A stretch of 64,000 bases of DNA, taken from Nitrospirillum amazonense. Lineage in GTDB: Bacteria > Pseudomonadota > Alphaproteobacteria > Azospirillales > Azospirillaceae. How positions within the stretch are numbered: position 1 is the first letter of the stretch; the number at the start of each line of letters is the position of its first letter. Both the position numbers and the translations under genes were made by a program. The DNA lies in assembly GCF_007828045.1 (NCBI RefSeq), contig NZ_VITN01000001.1, positions 310,001-374,000 of the forward strand, given 5' to 3'. This document shows positions 9,172 through 16,981 of this stretch, one piece after another. The notes beneath the pieces were generated by a model, which searched no databases, was not told where the DNA came from, and saw nothing but the letters and a program-made list of their open reading frames with translations.

Positions 9172-10152
9172 TCAGCCCTTGCTGGTGAACCAGCTGAGGT
9201 TGGCACCGGTAACGCCCTGAACGGTCACGGTGGTGCCGTCCGGCAGGGTCAGGGTGGTGTTGCCGTTGCTGACCGTGGCATTGCTGATCAGCGAGGCCAG
9301 GTTCAGCGTACCGCCAGTGTAGTTGGTGCTCGCGAAGGCCAGCGTGTCCTTGGTCGGGTCGAAGCTGGCGACCGTGTCGCTGCCGCTGCCCGGGCTGAAA
9401 ATGAAGACATCATTGCCGGCGCCACCAACCAGGCTGTCGTTACCCGTCTCACCGATGATGAAGCTGCCACCGCTGCTGGCATAGATGGTGTCGTCACCGG
9501 CGCCACCACCCAGGGTATCGGCACCGGCGCTGGAACGGCCATCAATGACGTCGTTGCCGGCCCCACCGTTGATGATGTCGTTGCCCGCGCTGGAGCTGAT
9601 GAGGTCATTGGTGGAGGAGCCGATGATGCTGTCGTTGCCGGTGCCGGCGATGATGGTATTGGGGACACCGACGATCGTGCTCGACCCACCGCTCAGTACC
9701 AGGAAGTTGTTGCCGGCGTCGCCGACGACGACCTTGCCGCCGGAGCTGGCGTCCAGGAACAGGGCGGTGGTGTTGCCGGGGGCTGTGCCGGTCAGCACGA
9801 CGGAGGTGAGGCTGCTGTCGGCCACGACGTTCGTGACGACGCTGCTACCGGTGGAGGTGCCCGCCGCCGTCTGGGACAGGTCGACAGCCGCCAGCGTGGG
9901 GTTGGCGCTGGAACCCGAAACGACGACACTACTCACCGAGCTCACGGCCTGGGTGCCGAACGTGATGGTCGAGGACAGCGTTTGAGTGGGGGTGCTGGCC
10001 GACGTCGGCGCGACGGTGGCGACGCTCAGCGTGCCGGTACTGTTCGCCAGAATACCGGACAGGGCCGTCGTGATCTTGTCCTGATCAGCCTGCGAGACGG
10101 TCGGTGCCGTTGAGAAGCTAACCGTACCGTTACCACCGGAAAGAGTCGGCAT
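9172..10152 (-). CDS. RTX-type calcium-binding exoprotein
   Basis: A 326-aa, Cys-free, Ser/Thr/Gly/Asn-rich acidic protein with no signal peptide. The N-terminal 130 residues are Ser/Thr/Val-rich. From about residue 145 there are glycine-rich nonapeptide-like repeats of the RTX type (GGAGNDVIDG, GGGAGDDTIYAS, GGAGNDVFIF). The C-terminal stretch GSGSDTVASFDPTKDTLAF resembles the end of RTX proteins secreted by type I systems, whose signal is C-terminal. The family binds calcium and folds after export. No ABC exporter or membrane fusion gene is in the window. As first gene of a run of glycosyltransferases it may be the glycosylated substrate (inference from position). ATG at 10152. Confidence 0.85.
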   Translation of the reverse strand: MPTLSGGNGTVSFSTAPTVSQADQDKITTALSGILANSTGTLSVATVAPTSASTPTQTLSSTITFGTQAVSSVSSVVVSGSSANPTLAAVDLSQTAAGTSTGSSVVTNVVADSSLTSVVLTGTAPGNTTALFLDASSGGKVVVGDAGNNFLVLSGGSSTIVGVPNTIIAGTGNDSIIGSSTNDLISSSAGNDIINGGAGNDVIDGRSSAGADTLGGGAGDDTIYASSGGSFIIGETGNDSLVGGAGNDVFIFSPGSGSDTVASFDPTKDTLAFASTNYTGGTLNLASLISNATVSNGNTTLTLPDGTTVTVQGVTGANLSWFTSKG

Positions 10153-10686
10153 ATTTTAATACCCCCGCTAAAACGTCGCTTTTGGCTATGGAGCCGCAGC
10201 CCGCTGCGGCAGTGACGCGTCAGTTAAAACCCCTTGGCGAATTTATTAACGCGTTCCGCCAGTCCCGCGTGGAAGTAGGTATAATTCACGTCGGTTCCGC
10301 TGCACAAGACGGATTCAAGAAGATTATCGCCTTAATTTTAGATGTAAGCCGCCTAGACACATCGGCCAAAGAAAAGCGACCGGCAAGCAGGGCGGGATTT
10401 TAGCCCATTAGGCCTATTACCTTCGGCAAGATGGCCGGCTTGACCGGCTTAGCGACGGGCAAAAACGACCAAGCCGCCGTTCGCGGGTGCAGCGATTCGG
10501 GTAGGTATCCAAAGACGGCTTCCATCAAGGTTAACCGTATCCAAACAACCAGCCCCGCGATTATAAAGTCGGAGATTAAAAGATTGACGCTCAGCCCAGG
10601 CCTATGGCCTTTTCCGCTCTGAACGTCCTTGGCCTGGGCCGTGACGCAGTATTCGCGCGGATATTCAACGCTCTGGCGCTCATATT
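10153..10686. promoter_or_regulatory. 534-bp divergent intergenic region
   Basis: This gap separates two divergent operons, the RTX/glycosyltransferase operon and the UbiA-DprE1-DprE2 operon, and must hold promoters for both. It is less GC-rich than its surroundings. Two small open frames exist (10182-10403 and 10431-10622, plus), but neither has a ribosome site or recognisable protein character, so I do not call genes. No clear operator was found. Confidence 0.45.
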
Positions 10687-12153
10687 ATGGGGATCCACCA
10701 GCCGATGAACGGTGCTGAAAGCAAGCCCTTGGCCCATGTTGCCGAAGTGCCATTGGTGGTGGACGTCGATGGCACCCTTATCCGGACCGATCTCCTCATT
10801 GAGAATTTCTTTACCGCGCTGGCCACCAAGCCTTTGGTGGCTTTGGGCATATGGCGTTTACCGCTGCGCAGCAAAGCCTGGCTGAAAGATTACCTGGCTG
10901 GCAATGCCAACCTTGATGTCACGACACTGCCGCTTAATCGGCCGATCGTCGATTTTCTTCTTCAAGAAAAAGCGAAAGGTCGCCGTATTTACTTGGCCTC
11001 GGCCTCGAACCAGCGGCTTGTCGAGGCTTTGGCGCGGCATCTCGGCTTCATCGATGGCACCTTCGGGTCGAATGAAACCGTCAACTTGTCGGGCAAGGCC
11101 AAGGCCGAAGCACTGTGCCGCGCGTTCGGCGACCGGGGCTTCGACTATATCGGCAACGATCGGGTGGATTTCGCGGTGTGGCGCCGCTGCCGCGTGGCTA
11201 TCGCCACCAACGCCACAGCCCGCCTGGTGCGACAGCTGAAGGCGGAACGTCAGGATGCCGTTGAACTGGCGGTACCTAAGGCCGGACTCAAGGTTTATCT
11301 GAAAGCCGTTCGTGTGCATCAATGGCTGAAGAACCTGCTGGTGTTCGTACCACTGCTGGCCAGTCATGACCTGACCGGTCATACCATCGCCGACAGCCTT
11401 ATAGCAGCCCTGGCCTTCAGCCTGGCGGCTTCCAGCGCCTATCTGCTGAACGATCTGCTGGATCTGCCCAACGACCGGGTCCATCCCAGCAAACGCCACC
11501 GGCCCCTGGCCAGCGGTCGCCTGCCCCTGATCCAGGGGGCCATGCTGGCGCCCCTGCTGCTGGGCGTTTCCGCCCTGTGCGGCCTGGTGGTGTCGGCCGG
11601 CTTCCTCGCCGTCCTGGCCGCTTATTACGTCATCACCCTGGCCTACTCGCTGCATCTCAAGCGCCACATGCTGATCGACGTGCTGACGCTGGCCGGGCTT
11701 TATACCATGCGCATCCTGGCGGGCAGCGCCGCCATCGACCGGCCCTCGTCCGCCTGGCTGCTGGGCTTTTCCGTGTTCGTCTTCCTCTGCCTGGCCTTGA
11801 TCAAGCGCTACATCGAGCTGGTCGGCAGCCTGAAGGCGAACAAGGGCAACCCCAAGGGTCGCGGCTACCGGCTGGAGGATCTCAGCATCCTGTCGGGTTT
11901 GGCCAGCGCCAGTGGCTATTGTTCCGTCCTGATCCTGGCGCTGTATTTCAACAGCCCCGAGGTCCACGTCCTTTACCGCAATCCGTCGCTGCTGTGGCTG
12001 GCCTGCGCCCCCCTCTTATACTGGATCAGTCGCCTGCTGCTGCTGGCCCATCGTGGCGAGTTGCATGACGATCCCGTCGTCTTCGCCGCCACCGACCGCA
12101 CCAGCCTGATCACCGGTGCCGTTATGGTGGCCATCGTCCTGGCGGCGATCTGA
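10687..12153 (+). CDS. HAD phosphatase-UbiA prenyltransferase fusion (decaprenyl-phosphate phosphoribosyltransferase-like)
   Basis: A 488-aa fusion. The N-terminal ~200 residues are a HAD hydrolase (VVDVDGTLIRTDLL with nucleophile Asp, then ASASNQRLVEALARHLGF and IGNDRVDFAVWRRC). The C-terminal ~280 residues are a polytopic UbiA-type prenyltransferase with the first Asp-rich motif DLLDLPNDRVHPSKRHRP and a second region HMLIDVLTLAGLYTMR. In actinobacteria the related enzyme (Rv3806c) attaches phosphoribosyl pyrophosphate to decaprenyl phosphate, and a separate phosphatase removes the 5'-phosphate. Here both activities may be in one chain, followed 3 nt later by DprE1 and then DprE2. ATG at 10687; another ATG at 10705 is possible, as neither has a strong ribosome site. 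Confidence 0.85.
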   Translation: MGIHQPMNGAESKPLAHVAEVPLVVDVDGTLIRTDLLIENFFTALATKPLVALGIWRLPLRSKAWLKDYLAGNANLDVTTLPLNRPIVDFLLQEKAKGRRIYLASASNQRLVEALARHLGFIDGTFGSNETVNLSGKAKAEALCRAFGDRGFDYIGNDRVDFAVWRRCRVAIATNATARLVRQLKAERQDAVELAVPKAGLKVYLKAVRVHQWLKNLLVFVPLLASHDLTGHTIADSLIAALAFSLAASSAYLLNDLLDLPNDRVHPSKRHRPLASGRLPLIQGAMLAPLLLGVSALCGLVVSAGFLAVLAAYYVITLAYSLHLKRHMLIDVLTLAGLYTMRILAGSAAIDRPSSAWLLGFSVFVFLCLALIKRYIELVGSLKANKGNPKGRGYRLEDLSILSGLASASGYCSVLILALYFNSPEVHVLYRNPSLLWLACAPLLYWISRLLLLAHRGELHDDPVVFAATDRTSLITGAVMVAIVLAAI

Positions 12154-12156
12154 CCC

Positions 12157-13494
12157 ATGCGCCAGCCGATCAAGTCCTGGGGAAATCTGGCGAGCGTCGA
12201 ACATGAAGTGGCGACGCCCGCCTTTCGCGAAGATGCCGCCCCCTTGCTATCCACCCTGGTGGAAAAGACCGGCAGCGTGCTGGCCCACGGCCTGGGCCGT
12301 TCCTATGGCGACAGCCCGCTGAACGCCGGCGGCGGCCTGCTGGTCACCCGTCGCATGGATCGCTGCCACGCCGTCGACACCGCCACCGGCGTGTTGCGGG
12401 CGGACGCGGGCCTGAGTCTGGCCGATCTGCATGTCATCACCGTGCCGCGCGGCTGGTTCGTGGCCGTCACCCCCGGCACCAAGTTCGTCACCCTGGGCGG
12501 CGCCGTGGCCAACGACGTGCACGGCAAGAACCACCATGTGGCCGGCAGCTTCGGCCATCATGTGCGTGCCCTGGGCCTGCGCCGGTCCGATGGGACCTTG
12601 GTTGACTGCGCGCCCGACCGCAACGCCGACCTGTTCCATGCCACGATCGGCGGCTTGGGCCTGACCGGCCTGATCGAGTGGGTGGAAATCCAGCTGCAGG
12701 CCATCGCCTCGTCCGACATGGAGGTGGAGAACATCCGCTTCGACCATGTCGACCGCTTTTTCGACTTGGCGGCGGAAAGCCTGGACTGGCCCTACAGCGT
12801 GGCCTGGGTCGATTGCCTGAGCCAGGGCGACAGCTTGGGGCGGGGCGTCTTTTCCCGCGGCCGCCACGCGCCGGATGGCCCGCGCCTGGCCCAGCCGGCC
12901 CGCGCCAAGCTCGCGGTGCCCCTGACCCCGCCCATCAGCCTAATCAACGGCCTAAGCTTACGTGCGTTCAACGCCGCCTATTACAGCCGGCCGGGCGCCA
13001 CCTTCGCCGGCCGCTGCCACTTTGACGGCTTCTTCTATCCCCTGGACGGCGTGCATCACTGGAACCGCGTGTACGGTCCCCGGGGATTCTACCAATACCA
13101 ATGCGTCGTACCACCGGCCATGGCGCGGGAGGCCGTGACGGAGCTGCTGGCCCGAATCGCGGCCTCGGGCACCGGATCGTGCCTGGTGGTGCTGAAGAAC
13201 TTCGGCAACGTTGCGCCCGCCGGCCTCCTGTCCTTTCCCATGGCCGGTACCACCCTGGCGCTGGACTTCCCCAACCAGGGTCAGCGCACCCTGGCCCTGA
13301 TGGCGGATCTGGATCGCACGGTGGCGGCCGCCGGCGGCCGGCTCTATCCCGCCAAGGACGCGCGCATGCCGGCGGACCTGTTCGCGGCGGGCTATCCCGC
13401 TGTGGCGGACTTCAAACGGCACATCGACCCGGCCTTCATGTCCGACTTCTGGCGGCGCATGGAACAGGCCCCTACGAAGAGCAAGCAGGCGTGA
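12157..13494 (+). CDS. dprE1: DprE1-like FAD-dependent decaprenylphosphoryl-ribose oxidase
   Basis: A 445-aa FAD-linked oxidase. The PCMH-type FAD domain has LAHGLGRSYGDSPLN and FVTLGGAVANDVHGKNHHVAGSF; the His of HGKNHH matches the FAD-contacting His of Mycobacterium tuberculosis DprE1. The C-terminal part has LSFPMAGTTLALDF and GGRLYPAKDARM, with the active-site Lys of the LY-x-AKD motif conserved. The position equivalent to M. tuberculosis Cys387 (in WNICVDF) appears to be Ala here. DprE1 oxidises the 2'-OH of lipid-linked ribose to the keto form, the first half of the ribose-to-arabinose epimerisation. The gene lies 3 nt after the UbiA fusion and overlaps the start of dprE2. Confidence 0.9.
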   Translation: MRQPIKSWGNLASVEHEVATPAFREDAAPLLSTLVEKTGSVLAHGLGRSYGDSPLNAGGGLLVTRRMDRCHAVDTATGVLRADAGLSLADLHVITVPRGWFVAVTPGTKFVTLGGAVANDVHGKNHHVAGSFGHHVRALGLRRSDGTLVDCAPDRNADLFHATIGGLGLTGLIEWVEIQLQAIASSDMEVENIRFDHVDRFFDLAAESLDWPYSVAWVDCLSQGDSLGRGVFSRGRHAPDGPRLAQPARAKLAVPLTPPISLINGLSLRAFNAAYYSRPGATFAGRCHFDGFFYPLDGVHHWNRVYGPRGFYQYQCVVPPAMAREAVTELLARIAASGTGSCLVVLKNFGNVAPAGLLSFPMAGTTLALDFPNQGQRTLALMADLDRTVAAAGGRLYPAKDARMPADLFAAGYPAVADFKRHIDPAFMSDFWRRMEQAPTKSKQA

Positions 13495-13499
13495 CCGAC

Positions 13500-14252
13500 A
13501 TGACTGGACAGACCGTGGTGATCCTGGGAGCGACCTCCGCCGTCGCGGAGCGTTACGCCCGCCTGCAGGCGGGGCGCGGCGCGCGCCTGGTGTTGGCCGG
13601 CCGCGATGGCCGCCGGCTCGAGGCCATCGCGGCCGACCTGATGGCACGCGGCGCCGCGGGTGCCGAGGTGGCCATGGTGGATCTGGCGGCCCCCGCGGCG
13701 GGCTTCGACGCGGCCTGGGCCGAGATGGCCACCAAGCTGGGCGGGCGTGTCGACGCGGTGCTGCTGGCCTACGGCATCCTGGGCGACCAGAAGGCGGCCG
13801 AGGCGGACACCGCCGAAATGGCCCGCCAGTTGACCACCAACATGACCAGCGCCTGCGCCTGGCTGACCGTCGCCGCCAATCATTTGGAGCGCCAGGGCCA
13901 AGGCACGCTGATCGCCATAGCGTCCGTCGCCGGGGATCGTGGACGCCAGTCCAATTACGTCTATGGCGCCGCCAAGGGTGGCCTGGCCCTGTTCGCGCAG
14001 GGCATGGCCCACCGTTTCGCCGGCACGAGGGTGAGGGTGCTGACGGTGAAGCCAGGCTTCATTGACACGCCCATGACCGATGGCCTGGCCAAAGGCGGGC
14101 CGCTGTGGGCCACGCCGGAGAAGGTGGCGGCCGACATCGACAGGGCCGCCGCCAAGGGCGCCACCACCGTCTATACCCCCTGGTTCTGGATGGGCATCAT
14201 GATGATCATCCGCAACCTGCCGGGCGCCATCTTCAATCGGATGAAAATTTAA
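13500..14252 (+). CDS. dprE2: DprE2-like short-chain dehydrogenase
   Basis: A 250-aa SDR. The NAD(P)-binding motif is VVILGATSAVAERYA, the catalytic region has IAIASVAGDRGRQSNYVYGAAKGG (Ser, Tyr-x3-Lys), and the hydrophobic C-terminus MMIIRNLPGAIFNRMKI closely resembles that of M. tuberculosis DprE2. DprE2 reduces the keto lipid intermediate to decaprenylphosphoryl-arabinose. The ATG at 13500 follows AGCAGG by 9 nt; a GTG at 13491 overlapping the dprE1 stop (GTGA) is an equally possible start. The stop TAA overlaps the ATG of the next gene, indicating coupling. Confidence 0.88.
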   Translation: MTGQTVVILGATSAVAERYARLQAGRGARLVLAGRDGRRLEAIAADLMARGAAGAEVAMVDLAAPAAGFDAAWAEMATKLGGRVDAVLLAYGILGDQKAAEADTAEMARQLTTNMTSACAWLTVAANHLERQGQGTLIAIASVAGDRGRQSNYVYGAAKGGLALFAQGMAHRFAGTRVRVLTVKPGFIDTPMTDGLAKGGPLWATPEKVAADIDRAAAKGATTVYTPWFWMGIMMIIRNLPGAIFNRMKI

Positions 14253-15223
14253 TGGCGGATGAAAATCTGATGCCCAGCCGCACCGACAAGCCCACGGGCA
14301 AGATCGTCATCACCGGCGCCGCCGGCCTGGTGGGCCAGAACCTGGTGGTCCGCCTGAAGGACGCCGGCTACACCAACATCGTCTGCATCGACAAGCATCC
14401 GGCCAACACCCCGGCACTGGCCCGCATGCACCCGGATCTGACCGTCATCCAGGCGGATCTGGCCCATGACGACGGCTGGCAGGACAGTTTGAAGGGTGCC
14501 GTCGCCGTGATCCAGATGCACGCCCAGATCGGCGGCCTGGATTGGGCGGAGTTCGAGGACAACAACATCACGGCGACGGAGCGGGTGCTGGCCGGCATGC
14601 AAGCCGCCAACGTGCCCTACCTGGTCCACGCCAGTTCCTCCGTCGTGAACTCCATGGCGGTGGATTTCTACACCGAAAGCAAGAAGGCCCAGGAAAAGCT
14701 GGTGGATGCCTGTCCCATCCCCCACGTCACCCTGCGCCCCACGCTGATGTTCGGCTGGTTCGACCGCAAGCACCTGGGCTGGCTCGCCCGCTTTATGCAA
14801 AAGGTGCCGGTCTTCCCCATCCCCGGTTCCGGCCGCTACATCCGCCAGCCGCTGTATGTGGGGGATTTCAGCGCCATCATCATCGCTTGCCTGGAAGGCC
14901 GCCGCACCGGCACCTACGACATCTCGGGCCAGCAAAAGATCACCTACATCGAGCTGATCCGCGCCCTGCGCAAGACGGTGGGCGCCAAGACGCCCTTGCT
15001 GCGCATTCCCTACGGCATCTTCCACGCGCTGTTGTCGGTCTATGCCTTGGTCGACCGCAACCCGCCCTTCACGACCAAGCAGCTGAAGGCCTTGGTGACG
15101 CCCGACGAATTCATCGTCATCGACTGGCCCGGCATCTTCGGCGTGCCCTCCACCCCCCTGGACGAGGCCCTGTCCGTCACCTTCAACGACCCGCGCTACG
15201 CCAGCGTCGTCCTGGACTTCTGA
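14252..15223 (+). CDS. NAD-dependent epimerase/dehydratase (extended SDR)
   Basis: A 323-aa extended SDR. The Rossmann motif GKIVITGAAGLVGQNLVV is followed by an acidic strand end (VCIDKHP), VHASSSVVNSMAVDFYTESK with the Tyr-x3-Lys of the active site, and sugar-binding-like sequence (SGRYIRQPLYVGDFSAII). The enzyme probably changes a nucleotide-linked or lipid-linked sugar by epimerisation, dehydration or reduction; the substrate is not readable. ATG at 14252 overlaps the dprE2 stop (TAATG). A second ATG at 14270 follows a near-copy of the same upstream sequence and could also serve. It continues the lipid-linked pentose operon. Confidence 0.82.
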   Translation: MADENLMPSRTDKPTGKIVITGAAGLVGQNLVVRLKDAGYTNIVCIDKHPANTPALARMHPDLTVIQADLAHDDGWQDSLKGAVAVIQMHAQIGGLDWAEFEDNNITATERVLAGMQAANVPYLVHASSSVVNSMAVDFYTESKKAQEKLVDACPIPHVTLRPTLMFGWFDRKHLGWLARFMQKVPVFPIPGSGRYIRQPLYVGDFSAIIIACLEGRRTGTYDISGQQKITYIELIRALRKTVGAKTPLLRIPYGIFHALLSVYALVDRNPPFTTKQLKALVTPDEFIVIDWPGIFGVPSTPLDEALSVTFNDPRYASVVLDF

Positions 15224-15243
15224 TTTCCGAAGGGTTTCCCGCA

Positions 15244-16521
15244 ATGGCTAAACTTGCCGTCATCGGCGCCGGCGCCATGGGCCTGGCCGCCGCCCACTAT
15301 GCCCTGAAGGCCGGCCATGAGGTGGCGGTCTACGAAGTGGATACCCAGCCCGGAGGCATGGCGGCGCACTTCGACTTCGGCGGGCTCAGCATCGAGCGCT
15401 ATTATCACTTCATCTGCAAATCGGACCAGCCGACCTTCGACCTGCTGGCGGAGCTGGACATCGCCGGCACGCTGAAGTGGCGCACCACGTCGATGGGCTA
15501 TTTCATCGATGGCAAGCATTACCGCTGGGGCGATCCGCTGGCCCTGCTGGCCTTCCCCCTGCTGGGCCCCATCGACAAGCTGCGCCTGGGCCTGCAGATG
15601 TTCCTGACCACCAAGGCCCGCGACTTCCAGTCCATCGAGCATCTGGATGCCGCCACCTGGTTCAAGCGCGGCGCCGGCGAGAAGCCGTTCAACGTGCTGT
15701 GGAAGCGGTTGCTGGACCTGAAGTTCTTCGAATACGCCGATAACGTCTCGGCCAGCTGGATCGCCACCCGCATCCGCCGCATCGGCAATTCCCGCCAATC
15801 CCTGATGAAGGAACAGCTGGGTTATCTGGAAGGCGGGTCGGAGACCCTGGTCCAGGCCCTCGCCACCGACATCACGCGGCGGGGCGGCAGCCTGCATCTG
15901 GGCGCCAAGGTGGAGGAAATCGTGGCCGAGGGCGGCCGGGTGACGGGCGTGCGCACCGCCCGGGGCTTCTTCCCCGCCGACGCCGTCATCTGCACCGCCC
16001 CCACGCCTTACGTGGCGGGCCTCGTTCCGGCCTTCACCCAGTCCACCAAGGACAAGTACGACGCCATCAGGAACATCGGCGTGGTCTGCGTCATGCTGAA
16101 GCTGAAGCGGCCGGTCACCCGGCACTTCTGGCTGAACGTGAACGATCCGACGATGGAAATCCCCGGCATCATCGAGTTCTCCAACCTGCGGCCCCTGCCC
16201 GACACGGTGGTCTATATCCCGTATTACATGCCGCACAGCCACCCCAAGTGGGGCTGGACGGATGCCGATTTCGTGGCGGAGACGATGGCCTGCGTGCGCC
16301 GCCTGAATCCGGCCCTGACCGACGCCGACCTGATCGACACCCACGTCGGCCGCCTGCGCTACGCCCAGCCGGTGTGCGAGCCCGATTTCCTGGACAAGCT
16401 GCCGCCGGTGAAGACCGAGATCGCCGGCCTGCAGGTGGCCGACACATGCTACTACTACCCCGAGGACCGGGGCATCGCCGAAAGCATCCGCTTCGCCAAG
16501 CGCATGGTCGATGCGTTGTGA
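15244..16521 (+). CDS. FAD/NAD(P)-dependent amine-oxidase-like oxidoreductase
   Basis: A 425-aa flavoprotein of the amine oxidase/protoporphyrinogen oxidase-like superfamily. The N-terminal dinucleotide motif is KLAVIGAGAMGLAAAHYALK, ending with the acidic residue of VYEVDTQPGGMAAHF. A second FAD-contact region is RGGSLHLGAKVEEIVAEGGR with ADAVICTAPTPYV, and the C-terminal FAD motif is YYYPEDRGIAESIRFAKRMV. Such enzymes recur next to GtrA and glycosyltransferases in sugar-lipid clusters; a UDP-galactopyranose-mutase-like or sugar-lipid oxidation role is possible but unproven. GAAGGG lies upstream of the ATG. Its TGA overlaps the start of gtrA. Confidence 0.8.
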   Translation: MAKLAVIGAGAMGLAAAHYALKAGHEVAVYEVDTQPGGMAAHFDFGGLSIERYYHFICKSDQPTFDLLAELDIAGTLKWRTTSMGYFIDGKHYRWGDPLALLAFPLLGPIDKLRLGLQMFLTTKARDFQSIEHLDAATWFKRGAGEKPFNVLWKRLLDLKFFEYADNVSASWIATRIRRIGNSRQSLMKEQLGYLEGGSETLVQALATDITRRGGSLHLGAKVEEIVAEGGRVTGVRTARGFFPADAVICTAPTPYVAGLVPAFTQSTKDKYDAIRNIGVVCVMLKLKRPVTRHFWLNVNDPTMEIPGIIEFSNLRPLPDTVVYIPYYMPHSHPKWGWTDADFVAETMACVRRLNPALTDADLIDTHVGRLRYAQPVCEPDFLDKLPPVKTEIAGLQVADTCYYYPEDRGIAESIRFAKRMVDAL

Positions 16522-16955
16522 TGGACAAGACCATGACCAAGCCCCAGTCGCCGCTGGATCGTCTGCTGGCCAGCGAGTTCGCCCGCTTCCTGCTGGTGGG
16601 CGGCTTCTCCGCCGGCGTGAACGTGGTGGCGCGCTACCTGCTGAACCGCGTCATGCCGTTCGAGGCCGCCGTGCTGGTGGCCTATCTGTTCGGCATGGTC
16701 ACGGCCTACCTGCTGTCCCGCCGCTTCGTGTTCAAGGCGTCGGGCCGCAAGGCGCACGAGGAGTTCATCCGCTTCTGCCTGGTCAACGCCGTGGCGGCGG
16801 CCCAGGTGTGGCTGGTCAGCGAGGGCCTGGCGCGCCTGGCTTTCCCGGCGGCGGGCCTTACCTGGCATGCCGAGGACATCGCCCACATCATTGGCGTGCT
16901 GTCCCCGGTGGTGACCAGCTATTTCGGTCACCGGTACTTTTCATTCGGCAAATAG
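16521..16955 (+). CDS. GtrA-family membrane protein
   Basis: A 144-aa protein with four predicted membrane segments and the GtrA signature ARFLLVGGFSAGVNVVARYLL at the N-terminus and SYFGHRYFSFG at the C-terminus. GtrA-family proteins are thought to help move polyprenyl-linked sugars across the inner membrane. It overlaps the upstream FAD oxidoreductase by its start codon (TGATG), so it is the last gene of the DprE1/DprE2 operon. A role in flipping the lipid-linked pentose is an inference from family and position. Confidence 0.88.
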   Translation: MDKTMTKPQSPLDRLLASEFARFLLVGGFSAGVNVVARYLLNRVMPFEAAVLVAYLFGMVTAYLLSRRFVFKASGRKAHEEFIRFCLVNAVAAAQVWLVSEGLARLAFPAAGLTWHAEDIAHIIGVLSPVVTSYFGHRYFSFGK

Positions 16956-16962
16956 CCCCCCG

Positions 16963-16981
16963 GCAGCCCGTGCCGGGCTGC
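16963..16981. terminator. hairpin between convergent genes
   Basis: An 8-bp GC stem (GCAGCCCG / CGGGCTGC) with a 3-nt loop lies between the end of gtrA and the end of the minus-strand membrane gene. It is probably a two-way terminator, though no long T run is present. Confidence 0.55.

Noticed and set aside
10182-10622. Two small open frames in the gap before the UbiA gene
   Set aside because: No ribosome site, no domain, and poor protein composition.
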